A stretch of DNA of 64,000 nucleotides, from the NCBI GenBank assembly GCA_964641155.1, contig CAZXJO010000001.1, positions 1 to 64,000 on the forward strand, in the 5' to 3' direction. This document shows positions 8,692-17,361 of this stretch, piece by piece (within the stretch, counting starts at the first letter, position 1; the number at the start of each line of letters is the position of its first letter). Source of the DNA: DTCV01 sp964641155 (lineage in GTDB: Archaea > Thermoproteota > Thermoprotei_A > Sulfolobales > NBVN01). Below the pieces are notes generated by a model, which saw only the letters and a program-made list of their open reading frames with translations, ran no database searches and was not told where the DNA came from. A program made the translations under genes and the position numbers.

Positions 8692-9609
8692 GTGGTAGAT
8701 GTGAGCCGATTTGTGTGGAGGGTTAGCGGGTTCGTTGAGATCCTAAGAGTTCATAATCTGCTAGCATCCGCTATGGCCACCCTTCTGGGCTTCGAAGCGG
8801 TACACGCCGTTATAAGTGATGAGATAGTTTTGAACCTCACTTTAATGATGCTCCCCATAGCTGCAGTCATCTTAGTTGCTGCGGGAGGGTACGTTGTGAA
8901 CGATTACTATGATTCTGAAATAGATGCTGTTAACAAACCTTCCAGACCCATACCCTCGGGCAGGGTGAGTAAGAAAGAAGCACTAATTTTAAGTCTTACC
9001 CTCATGTTTGCAGGGATAATCATTTCGGGTTACGTGGGTGTCTTCTCGCTCGCCTACGCCATCTTCAATGGCGCGCTCCTGGTACTTTACTCCAAAAGGT
9101 TGAAGAAGGAGGGGTTAATAGGTAATCTAGCGGTCGGCGTAGCCAGCGCTAACTCAATAATCTTCGGCGGCTTGGTTCTGTCCGAAATTTACGGAGACCT
9201 AACGCTGGTGAAGTACACCCTAGTCCCCGGCACTTATGCGTTCATCTTCACCCTAGCGAGGGAGGTAGTTAAGGGGATGGAGGACGTAGCTGGTGATAAG
9301 AGAATGGGTGTGAAGACCCTCGCAGCTGTGAGAGGTGTTAAGTACGCGTCCAAAGTCTCCATACTATTAATGATTATGGTAGTGCTATTCTCACCTTATC
9401 CATACATATCGGGCATCTACGGGACCCCATACTTGGTCTTAGCGTCAGTGACTGACGCTCTCCTCATATACTCCGTGATCAGATTGATGAGGGCCTCAGA
9501 CGAGTTGGATATAATCAAGACCTCATCATCGCTTAGAAGCTACACCAAAGTAGCAATGTTCTTAGGAATAACGGCTTTCCTAGCAGACCTCCTGATAAGA
9601 ACGCTCTGA
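8692..9609 (+). CDS. Digeranylgeranylglyceryl phosphate synthase (UbiA family)
   Basis: Integral membrane prenyltransferase of 305 residues that adds the second geranylgeranyl chain in archaeal ether lipid synthesis. The first Asp-rich motif is NDYYDSEIDAVNKPSRP (Asn70, Asp71, Asp74, Asp78) and the second is EDVAGDKRMGVKTLA; about eight to nine hydrophobic helices surround them. UbiA homologues also make quinones or hemes, but the sequence and archaeal context favour DGGGP synthase. The GTG start at 8692 fits the strong frame start MVDVSRFVW; a second GTG lies at codon 4. Confidence 0.88.
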   Translation: MVDVSRFVWRVSGFVEILRVHNLLASAMATLLGFEAVHAVISDEIVLNLTLMMLPIAAVILVAAGGYVVNDYYDSEIDAVNKPSRPIPSGRVSKKEALILSLTLMFAGIIISGYVGVFSLAYAIFNGALLVLYSKRLKKEGLIGNLAVGVASANSIIFGGLVLSEIYGDLTLVKYTLVPGTYAFIFTLAREVVKGMEDVAGDKRMGVKTLAAVRGVKYASKVSILLMIMVVLFSPYPYISGIYGTPYLVLASVTDALLIYSVIRLMRASDELDIIKTSSSLRSYTKVAMFLGITAFLADLLIRTL

Positions 9610-9652
9610 GGGTTCCCGCCCCCAACCAACTATGGCTGGGTTCGAACAGATT

Positions 9653-10705
9653 TTAAGTGACAGCCGGTAAGCTTGTCTTTACCTCATTAATGATCTGCCT
9701 ACCGAATCTTCTGTAAATAACTTTAAGCACTACTCTGTTATCAACGCCCTTAACGTTTACGCAGTAACGTTTACGAACTTCCTCCCCAACCTTTATAGAG
9801 CTGATCACGTCACGAAGTAATATGTTCCCAGCCGAGAACCCGACGACCATGACGTTATCGCACGCGATATCACCCTCGTTTTTGAGAACTACCGAGAGCT
9901 TACACTCCTTCCCCTCACATAAGACTTCGTCTAACGTCATAGTGACTTCAGGCCCCCTGCAGTTAACATCGTGCTTGAGAACCGAGTACACACCTATGAA
10001 CCTTGGATGGTACATTTCAGCGGTCTCCCTATGCCTAATGACCAACGTGTCTTTCCCCTTTAACCTTAGATTAGATAGTTGTACGTTACTCAACCCAAGC
10101 AAGCCGCTCAACGTCCTTACATGTTCATCGTTTAGGGAGATATCTACTAGGGCATTCCTTGATGGTACGTTCATAAATAGTGAAGCGTTGTAGAGCCCTG
10201 GCTTAGAGAAGGTTGACCTAATCGAGTACGACTCAGATGGGTTAAGTAGTACGCATCCAGCCCTATAAGACACCCCGGTCGACACCCCATCAACCCTCCT
10301 TACACCAACTAGTTCTAAACCATCTACGATTACAGGCATTGACGAATCACATGAGATTGTTAACGTATATGTCTTACCTCCCTTAACGATTTTACTTAAA
10401 TCAAAGACGTGGACAGCGTAGATGTTCCCAATAGGTGATTCGTTAGCTATCTGGGGTTTGAACTCCCGCGTAATGTTCAATCCATCAACACTCACTCTCC
10501 ACATAACCTTACTCACAGGTTCGCTAAGCACTGAGACCATGGTAAGGTATAGCTCATCTATCTGCGGCTCATCAATTTCAATTAAGTACTTACCAGACCT
10601 GGGATAGCTTCTGCCGCCTAACTTAATCTCGTCTAAGACGCTGTTTTGATAGATGACTCCCTTAACCTCAGATCTGAGGAACTCAAGCAATTCACCCTTA
10701 GGCAA
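9653..10705 (-). CDS. Hypothetical protein, beta-rich
   Basis: Not recognised. The 350 residues have no signal peptide or membrane segment. The pattern is of alternating beta strands, and the C-terminal third (from about residue 255) looks like a CARDB-type beta sandwich (LSVVLKNEGDIACDNVMVVGF). It contains several cysteines, including LCEGKECKL. It is last in a leftward group after the slipin, NfeD and DUF763 genes, separated from DUF763 by 80 bp. The lack of an export signal beside a CARDB-like domain is odd, and a missed upstream start is possible. Confidence 0.6.
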   Translation of the reverse strand: MPKGELLEFLRSEVKGVIYQNSVLDEIKLGGRSYPRSGKYLIEIDEPQIDELYLTMVSVLSEPVSKVMWRVSVDGLNITREFKPQIANESPIGNIYAVHVFDLSKIVKGGKTYTLTISCDSSMPVIVDGLELVGVRRVDGVSTGVSYRAGCVLLNPSESYSIRSTFSKPGLYNASLFMNVPSRNALVDISLNDEHVRTLSGLLGLSNVQLSNLRLKGKDTLVIRHRETAEMYHPRFIGVYSVLKHDVNCRGPEVTMTLDEVLCEGKECKLSVVLKNEGDIACDNVMVVGFSAGNILLRDVISSIKVGEEVRKRYCVNVKGVDNRVVLKVIYRRFGRQIINEVKTSLPAVT

Positions 10706-10785
10706 TTAACGTCACCACAATATGAAGGCGTTCTAGGTTATTAAGCTAAAATGTTTTCAGGCAAGGCTGCTGGAGCATGGAGTGT

Positions 10786-11961
10786 TCAGCCGAACTCCTT
10801 GGGGGCTAAGTTCCTCAAACCTCTTAAAGCTACCAATTTCTCCTTATTACCTAACTCCGCACCCTTAACTACTTCCTCTAACTCCTTGATTACAGCTATC
10901 ATGAGCTCCCTCTTCACGGGAAACGGTACCCCGTCCTTACCTCCAACAGCGAAAGCATACTTAAACGGGTCGTAAGGGTGTGTCACCGGATCCCTAAGTG
11001 ATGGAGGTTCCCTGTAGATTAACTCTGAAATCAGACTCAATGCCCTGACCACCTCAGCCCCAACCTTGGATATCATCAACATTTCCTCCATATTCGACGG
11101 CCTTACTTCGTAGGCTTTCATCAGCTTAGCTATTAATGCCTTATCAACCCTGACAGGTCTGTAGTAGGGTATTTCCTTCACTCTAAAGTAGTTCTGATTA
11201 GGGCATGGTCCTGAGGTCTCCACATAAGATTGCAATGGTTTAATATTCTTTAAAATCCTGTTAACCTCTGAAATCATAGGAACTAACTTCCCGGGACCGC
11301 TATTGATTAGATCTAAAATCACCTTCTTACAGCCCCGCGAACTGCTGTCTGTGAGGTTGAGCACCTCACCGACATGATCTGAGGAAATGCCCGAATGAGG
11401 TTCTACATCTATAACGTCCGCTGTGAACCAGGCGATGTGGTACCTACGCGCTAGTTTGCTTCCTGGATTCATCCCTTGCTGCACCACCACCCACCTACCA
11501 CTCATATCGAATACTATTGCGTGGTGGTAGAGCGAGAATCCGTCCTGAAGTAAGACACCGTCAACCTTAGCGGACAGTTTAGAACACCTGACTAATTTTT
11601 CGATTAATGATGTACTCCCACCTAACTCATCAAAATATCTTGAAATTTCTTGGGGGACGTTCAATGATGCGCGTCCCTTACCCCCAGCAACCCTGATATC
11701 TAAATTCAGCTCGTTGAGCACGTGCTTTATGATCGACGTTGTTACCGTGGTTGAGCCACTGCTATCCCAGTCCATACCTATTACGTTGTTGAACGCCTGA
11801 AACCATAATGGGTTGGAGAGCCTTCTAAGAAGTCCTTCATTACCGAACTCAATGAGTAATACTTCAACTATCTTCCTCGCCAGGGACTTCATTAACTCAG
11901 CCAACCACCTGGGCACGTGTCCACTATGTAGCGGTAGGTCTGCGTATCCGCTAAGAGACAT
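10786..11961 (-). CDS. DUF763 family protein
   Basis: 391 residues. The N-terminus SGYADLPLHSGHVPRWLAE is the hallmark of the DUF763 family, found in archaea and thermophilic bacteria. The family has no established role. Other conserved-looking segments are QDGFSLYHHAIVFD and WVVVQQGMN. The gene overlaps the upstream NfeD gene by 11 bp, so the pair is translationally coupled. Confidence 0.85.
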   Translation of the reverse strand: MSLSGYADLPLHSGHVPRWLAELMKSLARKIVEVLLIEFGNEGLLRRLSNPLWFQAFNNVIGMDWDSSGSTTVTTSIIKHVLNELNLDIRVAGGKGRASLNVPQEISRYFDELGGSTSLIEKLVRCSKLSAKVDGVLLQDGFSLYHHAIVFDMSGRWVVVQQGMNPGSKLARRYHIAWFTADVIDVEPHSGISSDHVGEVLNLTDSSSRGCKKVILDLINSGPGKLVPMISEVNRILKNIKPLQSYVETSGPCPNQNYFRVKEIPYYRPVRVDKALIAKLMKAYEVRPSNMEEMLMISKVGAEVVRALSLISELIYREPPSLRDPVTHPYDPFKYAFAVGGKDGVPFPVKRELMIAVIKELEEVVKGAELGNKEKLVALRGLRNLAPKEFG

Positions 11962-13267
11962 GCTTACGCACCAACAGGTAGTTCTCCATATGCTTAACTA
12001 TGTAGACCGGATCCCCCGGTTCTATCGTTTCCTCTGATTTAGCCAGCCAGTACTCGCCTTCTACGATAACGTACCCAAAACTATTGGGTGTTAACCTATC
12101 TATAGCCTTACCGACCTTCCCTTCGAGGACGAATAACTGCTTCTTCATCTTCCTAATTCTAAATAACTTCACGAATATTAGCGTTGTTGTGGCGGCCCCA
12201 ATCATGCCCAGAACTACGGCGGTAATCCTAAACGTAACCAACTGCTCCTGCGTTAACGCGGTTGTGACCGGGATTGATGAGGGGATTAACATGATACCGA
12301 ACACCAGGAGTATTATTCCGGCAACACCCACAACGCCGAAACCTGGAATCACTAACAGTTCAAACATGAGCAACAGTGAGCCTAGCGTCACCATAATTAA
12401 TGAAGCTATGTTTGGGTTAAACCCTGAGCCTACGAGTCCGAGGATTAGGAAGACCAACGCCAGTGAGGCAGCGTAGAGGTTGGCGGATGCTATTGAGAAT
12501 ATGAGCGCCATAACCCCCACGCTAAGCAACACCGTGCTGATTAAGGTGTTACTAAGGATTGAGAGTGTCCTAGACCTCAAACCACACGTGTAGTACTTAT
12601 ACCCAACCACTTGTATGGTCTGGGTGCCTGAGGCTGTAGTTACCTCCATACCGTTGATTTCAGCCAACAATTCAGACATATCATTAACTATTAAATCACT
12701 TAAACCCAGATCCTTAGCCTCCTGAGCATTTAAGACCAGGTTACTCGTTATGAACTCCTTAACCAGCGTCACGTTCCTACCCCTAGCCTCCGCGTACAGT
12801 ACTGCCTTCTCAATAATCGGGTTCAGTACCTTACTTTCGTTCAGGTATCTAATGCTACCAGTCAACGGGTCGTAGGAGACTGGCTGCATAGCACCTACTA
12901 TGGAGTTCGGCGATAGCGCTATTACATGGGTGGGGAGGAGTATTAACGTACCTGCGCTTAACGCCTTACCACCAGCTACGAAGCCGATGACAGGGGCTTT
13001 AGACGAATGTATGGCGTCGCCTATGGCTAGCGCTGGGTCGAGCCACCCTCCGTACGAATCAACGAGTAATATCAGCACGTACTTGGAGCTCTCAGCCTCA
13101 CTCAACGCATTAATAACACATTCAGCTGTGCCGGGATCTATGGTGTCCCATGGCGGCCTGATTTCAACTACTAGCGCCTCATTCCATGACGCAGCATCGA
13201 ATGCTGGGACGGAAAGTAAGGTTAGGAGGAGTGCGACCACCGCAGATTTGAGTGGTCGATAAGTCAT
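11951..13267 (-). CDS. nfeD: NfeD-type membrane serine protease (ClpP class)
   Basis: 438 residues with a signal peptide (basic YRPLK then a hydrophobic stretch), a ClpP-like protease domain (about 28-190) with GGKALSAGTLILLPTH holding the nucleophilic serine, four to five membrane helices (about 235-365) and a C-terminal OB-fold domain with GKAIDRLTPNSFGYVIVEGEYW. The protease cleaves the C-terminal region of partner stomatins. The slipin gene lies immediately upstream (3 bp gap), which is the usual pairing. Confidence 0.92.
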   Translation of the reverse strand: MTYRPLKSAVVALLLTLLSVPAFDAASWNEALVVEIRPPWDTIDPGTAECVINALSEAESSKYVLILLVDSYGGWLDPALAIGDAIHSSKAPVIGFVAGGKALSAGTLILLPTHVIALSPNSIVGAMQPVSYDPLTGSIRYLNESKVLNPIIEKAVLYAEARGRNVTLVKEFITSNLVLNAQEAKDLGLSDLIVNDMSELLAEINGMEVTTASGTQTIQVVGYKYYTCGLRSRTLSILSNTLISTVLLSVGVMALIFSIASANLYAASLALVFLILGLVGSGFNPNIASLIMVTLGSLLLMFELLVIPGFGVVGVAGIILLVFGIMLIPSSIPVTTALTQEQLVTFRITAVVLGMIGAATTTLIFVKLFRIRKMKKQLFVLEGKVGKAIDRLTPNSFGYVIVEGEYWLAKSEETIEPGDPVYIVKHMENYLLVRKHVS

Positions 13268-13270
13268 GCT

Positions 13271-14080
13271 TTACTTTCCTTCCCCTTCCTTACCTAAGTG
13301 CTTAACAACCCCTATGGATGTTGACATTATACTACTTAACTCAGGCCTCGAAGTCTCGGTAACCACTATCAAGGACTTCTCCTTAGCTATCTCGGTCAAC
13401 GTTTGAAGCTCCCTCAGCCTAATGGCGACTGCGTGTTTCTCGTACTCCTCGGCAGCCTCCGATAATATCTTAGAGGCTTGTTTCTCACCTTCAGCTTCAA
13501 TCACCCTAGCCCTCCTCCACCTCTCGGCCTCAGCCTGCTTAGCCATGGCCCTCTTCATATTCTCGGGCAGTTCGACACCCTTTAACGTCACACCAACTAC
13601 TTTAATACCCCAAGGCATTGTGGTCTCATCTATGATACTTTGAATCTTCTTATTGATTTCATCTCTCTTAGAGAGCAGGTCATCCAACTCCACCTGACCT
13701 ATGACATCTCTCAACACAGTCTGACTCAGTAACGTTATGGTGTAGGGGTAGTTAGCCACTTTAGTCACTGCCTTCTCCGGATCCGCTACCCTGTAGTAGA
13801 CTACGGCATCCACGTTGACGGTTACGTTATCCTTAGTCATAATTTCCTGTCTTGGAACATCTGTGGTTACGACCCTTAAATCAACTTTGACCAAACTGTC
13901 TACGAATGGGATTATGATGAAGAGTCCTGGACCCCTCACCCCCACCAACCTACCCAACCTGAATAACACAGCCCTTTCGTACTCTCTAACGACTTTAATG
14001 CTTGCGCTAAGGAGTGAGAGGACAATAACCACTACGAACGCTATTAATATCAGCGTAAACAGGTCTATCACTAATCGCAC
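13271..14080 (-). CDS. Slipin (stomatin / SPFH-domain protein)
   Basis: 269 residues. One N-terminal membrane segment (about 3-27) is followed by the SPFH domain, starting REYERAVLFRLGRLVGVRGPGLF and including VTTDVPRQEIMTKDNVTVNVDAVVYYRV. A helical coiled-coil region carries MAKQAEAERWRRARVIEAEGEK, typical of stomatins. Slipins form membrane microdomain oligomers and are NfeD substrates; the nfeD start lies 3 bp after this stop. First gene of the leftward group ending near 9653. Confidence 0.93.
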   Translation of the reverse strand: MRLVIDLFTLILIAFVVVIVLSLLSASIKVVREYERAVLFRLGRLVGVRGPGLFIIIPFVDSLVKVDLRVVTTDVPRQEIMTKDNVTVNVDAVVYYRVADPEKAVTKVANYPYTITLLSQTVLRDVIGQVELDDLLSKRDEINKKIQSIIDETTMPWGIKVVGVTLKGVELPENMKRAMAKQAEAERWRRARVIEAEGEKQASKILSEAAEEYEKHAVAIRLRELQTLTEIAKEKSLIVVTETSRPELSSIMSTSIGVVKHLGKEGEGK

Positions 14081-14165
14081 CTAGTTGGAGTTGATCTACG
14101 CTGAATTTAAACCTATGCTTTAATTATCCCGAAAGCTAGTTTATAACTGGTAGTTGGTGTGCTTT

Positions 14166-14597
14166 ATGAGGAGATCGAAGGGGTATACCGCAGAGCGTGA
14201 GCTGGTGATCAAGCTGTGGAAGATGGGTTTCGCAGTCATGAGAGCTCCCGCAAGCGGCTCTAAAATTAAGAAGGCCAAATACCCCGACGTCATTGCCATC
14301 AAATCACGCAACGTTCTAGTCTTCGAGGTCAAGAGCCGCTCTAAAATTGATAACATATACATAAGTGAGGAGCAAGTTCGTAAGTTAAGAGAATTCGCCG
14401 AGAGGTCCGGGGGTCAGGCATTCGTAGTCGTTAAGGTGTCAGGGGAGAGGTGGAGAGCCGTGAGGTTGGAAGAGTTGGAGAGGTTGAATGATAAAACATA
14501 TAAAATAGGTAAGGAAACGTTACTAAATAGCAAACAACTTGAAGAAGTGCTCAGGGATTTAAAACTGATACCCTCCCTAGAGAACTTCCTCAAATGA
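14166..14597 (+). CDS. hjc: Holliday junction resolvase Hjc
   Basis: Structure-specific nuclease that resolves four-way junctions in recombination. About 143 residues, normal for the family. Nuclease-superfamily motifs are visible: KGYTAERELVIKLWKMGF with the catalytic Glu, APASGSK, YPDVIAIK (Asp) and VFEVKSRSK (Glu-x-Lys). The open frame runs up to a TTG at 14154; ATG 14166 gives the usual short N-terminus before KGYTAER and has GGTG at 14156-14159 as a site. It is divergent from the slipin gene. Confidence 0.93.
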   Translation: MRRSKGYTAERELVIKLWKMGFAVMRAPASGSKIKKAKYPDVIAIKSRNVLVFEVKSRSKIDNIYISEEQVRKLREFAERSGGQAFVVVKVSGERWRAVRLEELERLNDKTYKIGKETLLNSKQLEEVLRDLKLIPSLENFLK

Positions 14598-14727
14598 CTC
14601 ACAAATGATGACCTCATCCTCCGAGACAGGGAGTCATTCGTGAATGTCGGAAGTAGGCTTAAGCTCGGGCCAATAGTCACCTACTTTTAAATAACTGATG
14701 CGGTCAGGTTAATTAGAGGGCAGCGGG
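14598..14727. promoter_or_regulatory. Intergenic region downstream of hjc
   Basis: 130 bp. A TATA-like TTTTAAATAA sits at 14684-14693, about 35 bp before the start of the next gene. ATGATGA at 14604-14610 resembles a C box, but no convincing D box follows, so I do not call an sRNA. Confidence 0.3.
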
Positions 14728-14919
14728 TTGGGTGAGAAGGAAATAGTTCTAGAACTTATTGAGGAATACATCGTAAACGGTGAACATAGGTTTAAGCTGA
14801 GGATTAAGGGCACCAACTTCGTAATAAACGTAGCTGCAGATAGTTTGGATGAAGCTGTTAGGAAAGCAGCCCCTATAATTAAGTCTATTAAGAGTCATGG
14901 TGGGGCCGCCGGGATTTGA
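14728..14919 (+). CDS. Small conserved-looking hypothetical protein
   Basis: 63 residues from a TTG start. The sequence KEIVLELIEEYIVNGEHRFK, RIKGTNFVINVAADSLDEAV and KAAPIIKSIKSH reads as a beta-beta-beta-alpha fold with a C-terminal helix. No family is recognised. The last six codons and the stop run into the 3' end of a tRNA gene on the opposite strand (14901 onward), so the coding end and the tRNA overlap by 19 bp. Coding quality up to that point looks genuine. Confidence 0.55.
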   Translation: MGEKEIVLELIEEYIVNGEHRFKLRIKGTNFVINVAADSLDEAVRKAAPIIKSIKSHGGAAGI

Positions 14920-15012
14920 ACCCGGGACCTTACCGAGGTTGTTCACCCTACCAGCGGTCCGGTGGGGATTCCTCCCCAGGCTGGCATCCTAGCCAAGCTA
15001 GACTACGGCCCC
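14901..15012 (-). tRNA. tRNA with intron(s), probably tRNA-Pro(GGG)
   Basis: Acceptor stem GGGGCCG pairs with CGGCCCC, discriminator A, and a CCA is encoded at 14898-14900. The T arm CCGGG-TTCAAAT-CCCGG and a D arm (GTCT...GGAT) are clear. The total of 112 nt is about 35 nt too long. With anticodon stem CCAGC/GCTGG, the loop region is 24 nt and begins CT-GGG-G, which fits Pro(GGG); the region between the anticodon and T stems is then 25 nt, so a second intron of about 20 nt is needed. A rival fold with ACCG/CGGT around CTGGTA would read Thr(GGT). The acceptor sequence favours Pro. Exact splice sites were not resolved. Confidence 0.8.
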
Positions 15013-15086
15013 CACACCTATAACTAAACTCAAATTAAATTATTTAAACATTTATACAGCCTTTGACTAGAATCTTAATGATCCCT

Positions 15087-15656
15087 ATGGTGAGGCTTTT
15101 CGTAGCCGTAGAGATAGAGAATCAGGAAGTGCTAAGCAGGGTCATCAACATTAAGAGGAGGATCGAGAGCTGTTCGTCGGAGACCGCTTTGAAGGTTGTT
15201 GAGGATGAGAACCTACATATAACTCTGAGATTTATTGGCGAAGTTGACGAGGCCTTGGTTGATGACATAGTTAAGGCATTAGAGTGCGCATCCACCCACA
15301 AGAAATTCACAGCTAGGCTTAGAGGCGTGGGTGCTTTCCCCTCAGTAAGTAGGCCAAGGGTCATATGGATAGGTATATCTGAAGGTGCTACCCAGCTAAA
15401 ACTCCTCCGCGACTGCTTAGAGAGGGGTTTAAGGAGGTTGGGCCTCCCTCCCGAAAGAGAGGACTTCACACCCCACCTCACCCTAGCCCGCGTGAAAGAT
15501 TTTAGGCCAAGCAAGTGTTTATCGGAGTTATTCGCCGAAGCCTCAGACATCGATGCGGGTACAACCCACGTGACTAGGGTCAAACTCAAGAAGAGCACGT
15601 TAACACCTAGGGGTCCTATATATTCGGACTTATTTGAGGTTACCCTAGCTGATTGA
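15087..15656 (+). CDS. thpR: RNA 2',3'-cyclic phosphodiesterase (2'-5' RNA ligase family)
   Basis: 190 residues. The two HxT signature motifs of the 2H phosphoesterase superfamily are present: ENLHITLRFIGEV and FTPHLTLARVK. The enzyme opens 2',3'-cyclic phosphates and can join tRNA halves with 2'-5' bonds in vitro. The open frame starts at TTG 15063, but family members start MRLFVAV/I, so ATG 15087 (MVRLFVAVEIE) is preferred. The stop is one base before the ATG of the CCA-adding enzyme, which places this gene in a tRNA-processing pair. Confidence 0.92.
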   Translation: MVRLFVAVEIENQEVLSRVINIKRRIESCSSETALKVVEDENLHITLRFIGEVDEALVDDIVKALECASTHKKFTARLRGVGAFPSVSRPRVIWIGISEGATQLKLLRDCLERGLRRLGLPPEREDFTPHLTLARVKDFRPSKCLSELFAEASDIDAGTTHVTRVKLKKSTLTPRGPIYSDLFEVTLAD

Positions 15657-15657
15657 T

Positions 15658-17064
15658 ATGGGTCTAGAAAATATTAGGGAGATCTGCGATAAAGTCCTGA
15701 ACGATATCCTACCCAGCCCTGAGGAAACCGCGCGAGCCATAGAGCTATTCAATTCAGTCAGCTCTCGCTTAGATACCGTACTTAAGGAACTCAATTACCC
15801 GTACAGGATTAGCTTAGAGGGATCCGTCAGCAAGGGCACCCACCTCAAAAACGATACAGACCTAGACGTGTTCGTACTGATAAGGTATGAAGGCATGGAT
15901 AAGAAGTGGTTGGAGTCATTAGTGGACAAAATGTTTGCAGTCCTGCAGGACTACAAACCTAAGAAGCTCTACGCTTCACATCCATACCTAAGGTTTAAGG
16001 AAGGGGACATCGAGGTGGACGTGGTTCCCGCATTCATGGCTTATAATGTTGAGGAAATTAAGACAGCCGTGGATAGGACTGTATTCCACACGGAATTCGT
16101 CAAAAGTAAGTTAACTAAGGACATGTTAAACGACGTACGCCTCCTTAAGAAGTTCTTCAAAGGAATCGGAGTCTACGGCGCTGAGATAAAGACCGAGGGG
16201 TTTTCAGGCTACCTAACAGAGTTACTCATAATATACTACGGGTCGCTCTTGGAGGCTATTAAAGGTATGGCACGCTGGAACCAGCCCCAAGTAATCGACC
16301 TACTAAAGAGTTATGAGTCCGTCAGCGATTACTTAAGAATATACGATAAAAAGCCGCTGATCTTCCCAGACCCAGTGGACCGCAGGAGAAATGCGGCCGC
16401 CGCCTTGTCAGTTAAGTCCTTCTACACAGCTGTCTTAGCCAGCAGGGCATTTCTGGAAAGACCATCCATTAACTACTTCAATCCAAAGGTAGAGGTACGA
16501 CCATGGAGTTACGTGAAGGACTTAGCCAGTCACCGTGGGACGGCAGTGGTTGGCTACTTAGTGATCTACGAGGAAGGTACATCGCCGGATATCATATGGG
16601 GTGAGCTCAAGAAATGCTTAAGACGCGGCCGTGAGATTTTAAGACAATCCGGGTTTGAGGTCGTCGACAGCGACGTATGGTGTGATGAGGTGAGTGGCTG
16701 TGTAATGCTTTATGAAGTGATGCCGCAGGAGTTATCACCGTACACCACCCACCTAGGACCTAGGCCATCTAGGGCTGAGGACGCAGGTAAGTTCCTAAGT
16801 AAGTACTTAGGAACTGAAGATGTTGTCGGTCCATGGATAGATGAGTCCGGTAACTTGGTTGTTATGAAGAGGAGGCGATACCTAACACCATATGACGTAC
16901 TTGCTGGCGAAGGCCGGAAGATTCTCCAGGCCAAACACGTCACCGGTTACGAAACGGTCAAACTAGACTTGTTGGGCGGTTTATACAGCAAGTCCGAAGA
17001 CTTTAGGAAGTGGTTGTATAAGTTCGTCATTAAGAGACCTTTATGGCTTAACACCACTACTTGA
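15658..17064 (+). CDS. cca: CCA-adding enzyme (archaeal class I tRNA nucleotidyltransferase)
   Basis: 468 residues, normal for the archaeal class. The catalytic signature is LEGSVSKGTHLKNDTDLDVFV, giving the GS...DxD nucleotidyltransferase motif near residues 55-75, with the third carboxylate in IEVDVVPAF. The central and tail domains follow, including SGYLTELLIIYYGS. It adds or repairs the 3' CCA of tRNAs, which is needed here for tRNA-Leu(CAG), whose gene encodes no CCA. Co-transcribed with thpR. The 3' end overlaps a convergent zinc-ribbon gene by 8 bp. Confidence 0.96.
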   Translation: MGLENIREICDKVLNDILPSPEETARAIELFNSVSSRLDTVLKELNYPYRISLEGSVSKGTHLKNDTDLDVFVLIRYEGMDKKWLESLVDKMFAVLQDYKPKKLYASHPYLRFKEGDIEVDVVPAFMAYNVEEIKTAVDRTVFHTEFVKSKLTKDMLNDVRLLKKFFKGIGVYGAEIKTEGFSGYLTELLIIYYGSLLEAIKGMARWNQPQVIDLLKSYESVSDYLRIYDKKPLIFPDPVDRRRNAAAALSVKSFYTAVLASRAFLERPSINYFNPKVEVRPWSYVKDLASHRGTAVVGYLVIYEEGTSPDIIWGELKKCLRRGREILRQSGFEVVDSDVWCDEVSGCVMLYEVMPQELSPYTTHLGPRPSRAEDAGKFLSKYLGTEDVVGPWIDESGNLVVMKRRRYLTPYDVLAGEGRKILQAKHVTGYETVKLDLLGGLYSKSEDFRKWLYKFVIKRPLWLNTTT

Positions 17065-17239
17065 AAAGCTTAATGCCGTCTAGTTTGGGCGTCCCTAAAC
17101 TGTTCCCACACCTGGAGCACTTACCACCCAATTTAGCAGATAGTTCCGAAGGTGTTGGCAAACCGTAGAAGTCCTGCCCAACCTTATCAAAAGAATAGAG
17201 CACGGAACCGCATAACTTGCACCTATACACAACAGGCAT
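17057..17239 (-). CDS. Small zinc-ribbon protein
   Basis: 60 residues with two Cys-x2-Cys knuckles, YRCKLCGSVLY near the N-terminus and GKCSRCGNSLG near residue 42, spaced by about 30 residues as in a zinc ribbon. Function unknown; short archaeal proteins of this kind are often associated with RNA or transcription. It is convergent with cca and overlaps its last 8 bp, and it overlaps only the spurious upstream extension of the kinase-like gene at 17362. Confidence 0.75.
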   Translation of the reverse strand: MPVVYRCKLCGSVLYSFDKVGQDFYGLPTPSELSAKLGGKCSRCGNSLGTPKLDGIKLFK

Positions 17240-17361
17240 TCAGACACCATTTAGTCTCTGCCGCTCAATTAAACATAAAGGTGTGCGAACTTAATACGGG
17301 GACCGAGTTATTGGCTTGTGAATATAGATTAATTAGGAACTCAGACTTACTACCAATTAAG

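Noticed and set aside
14598..14660. Box C/D sRNA with C box ATGATGA after hjc
   Set aside because: No acceptable D or D' box (CTGA) at the right distance; only CCGA is found.
14901..15012. Class II tRNA (Leu or Ser) with a long variable arm
   Set aside because: The excess region does not form a stem next to the anticodon arm, and the anticodon loop is also too long, so introns explain it better.
17152..17361. N-terminal extension of the UPF0200 gene
   Set aside because: It is antisense to the zinc-ribbon gene and reads as low-quality sequence; the P-loop protein normally begins close to its GxPGSGKS motif, as from GTG 17362.
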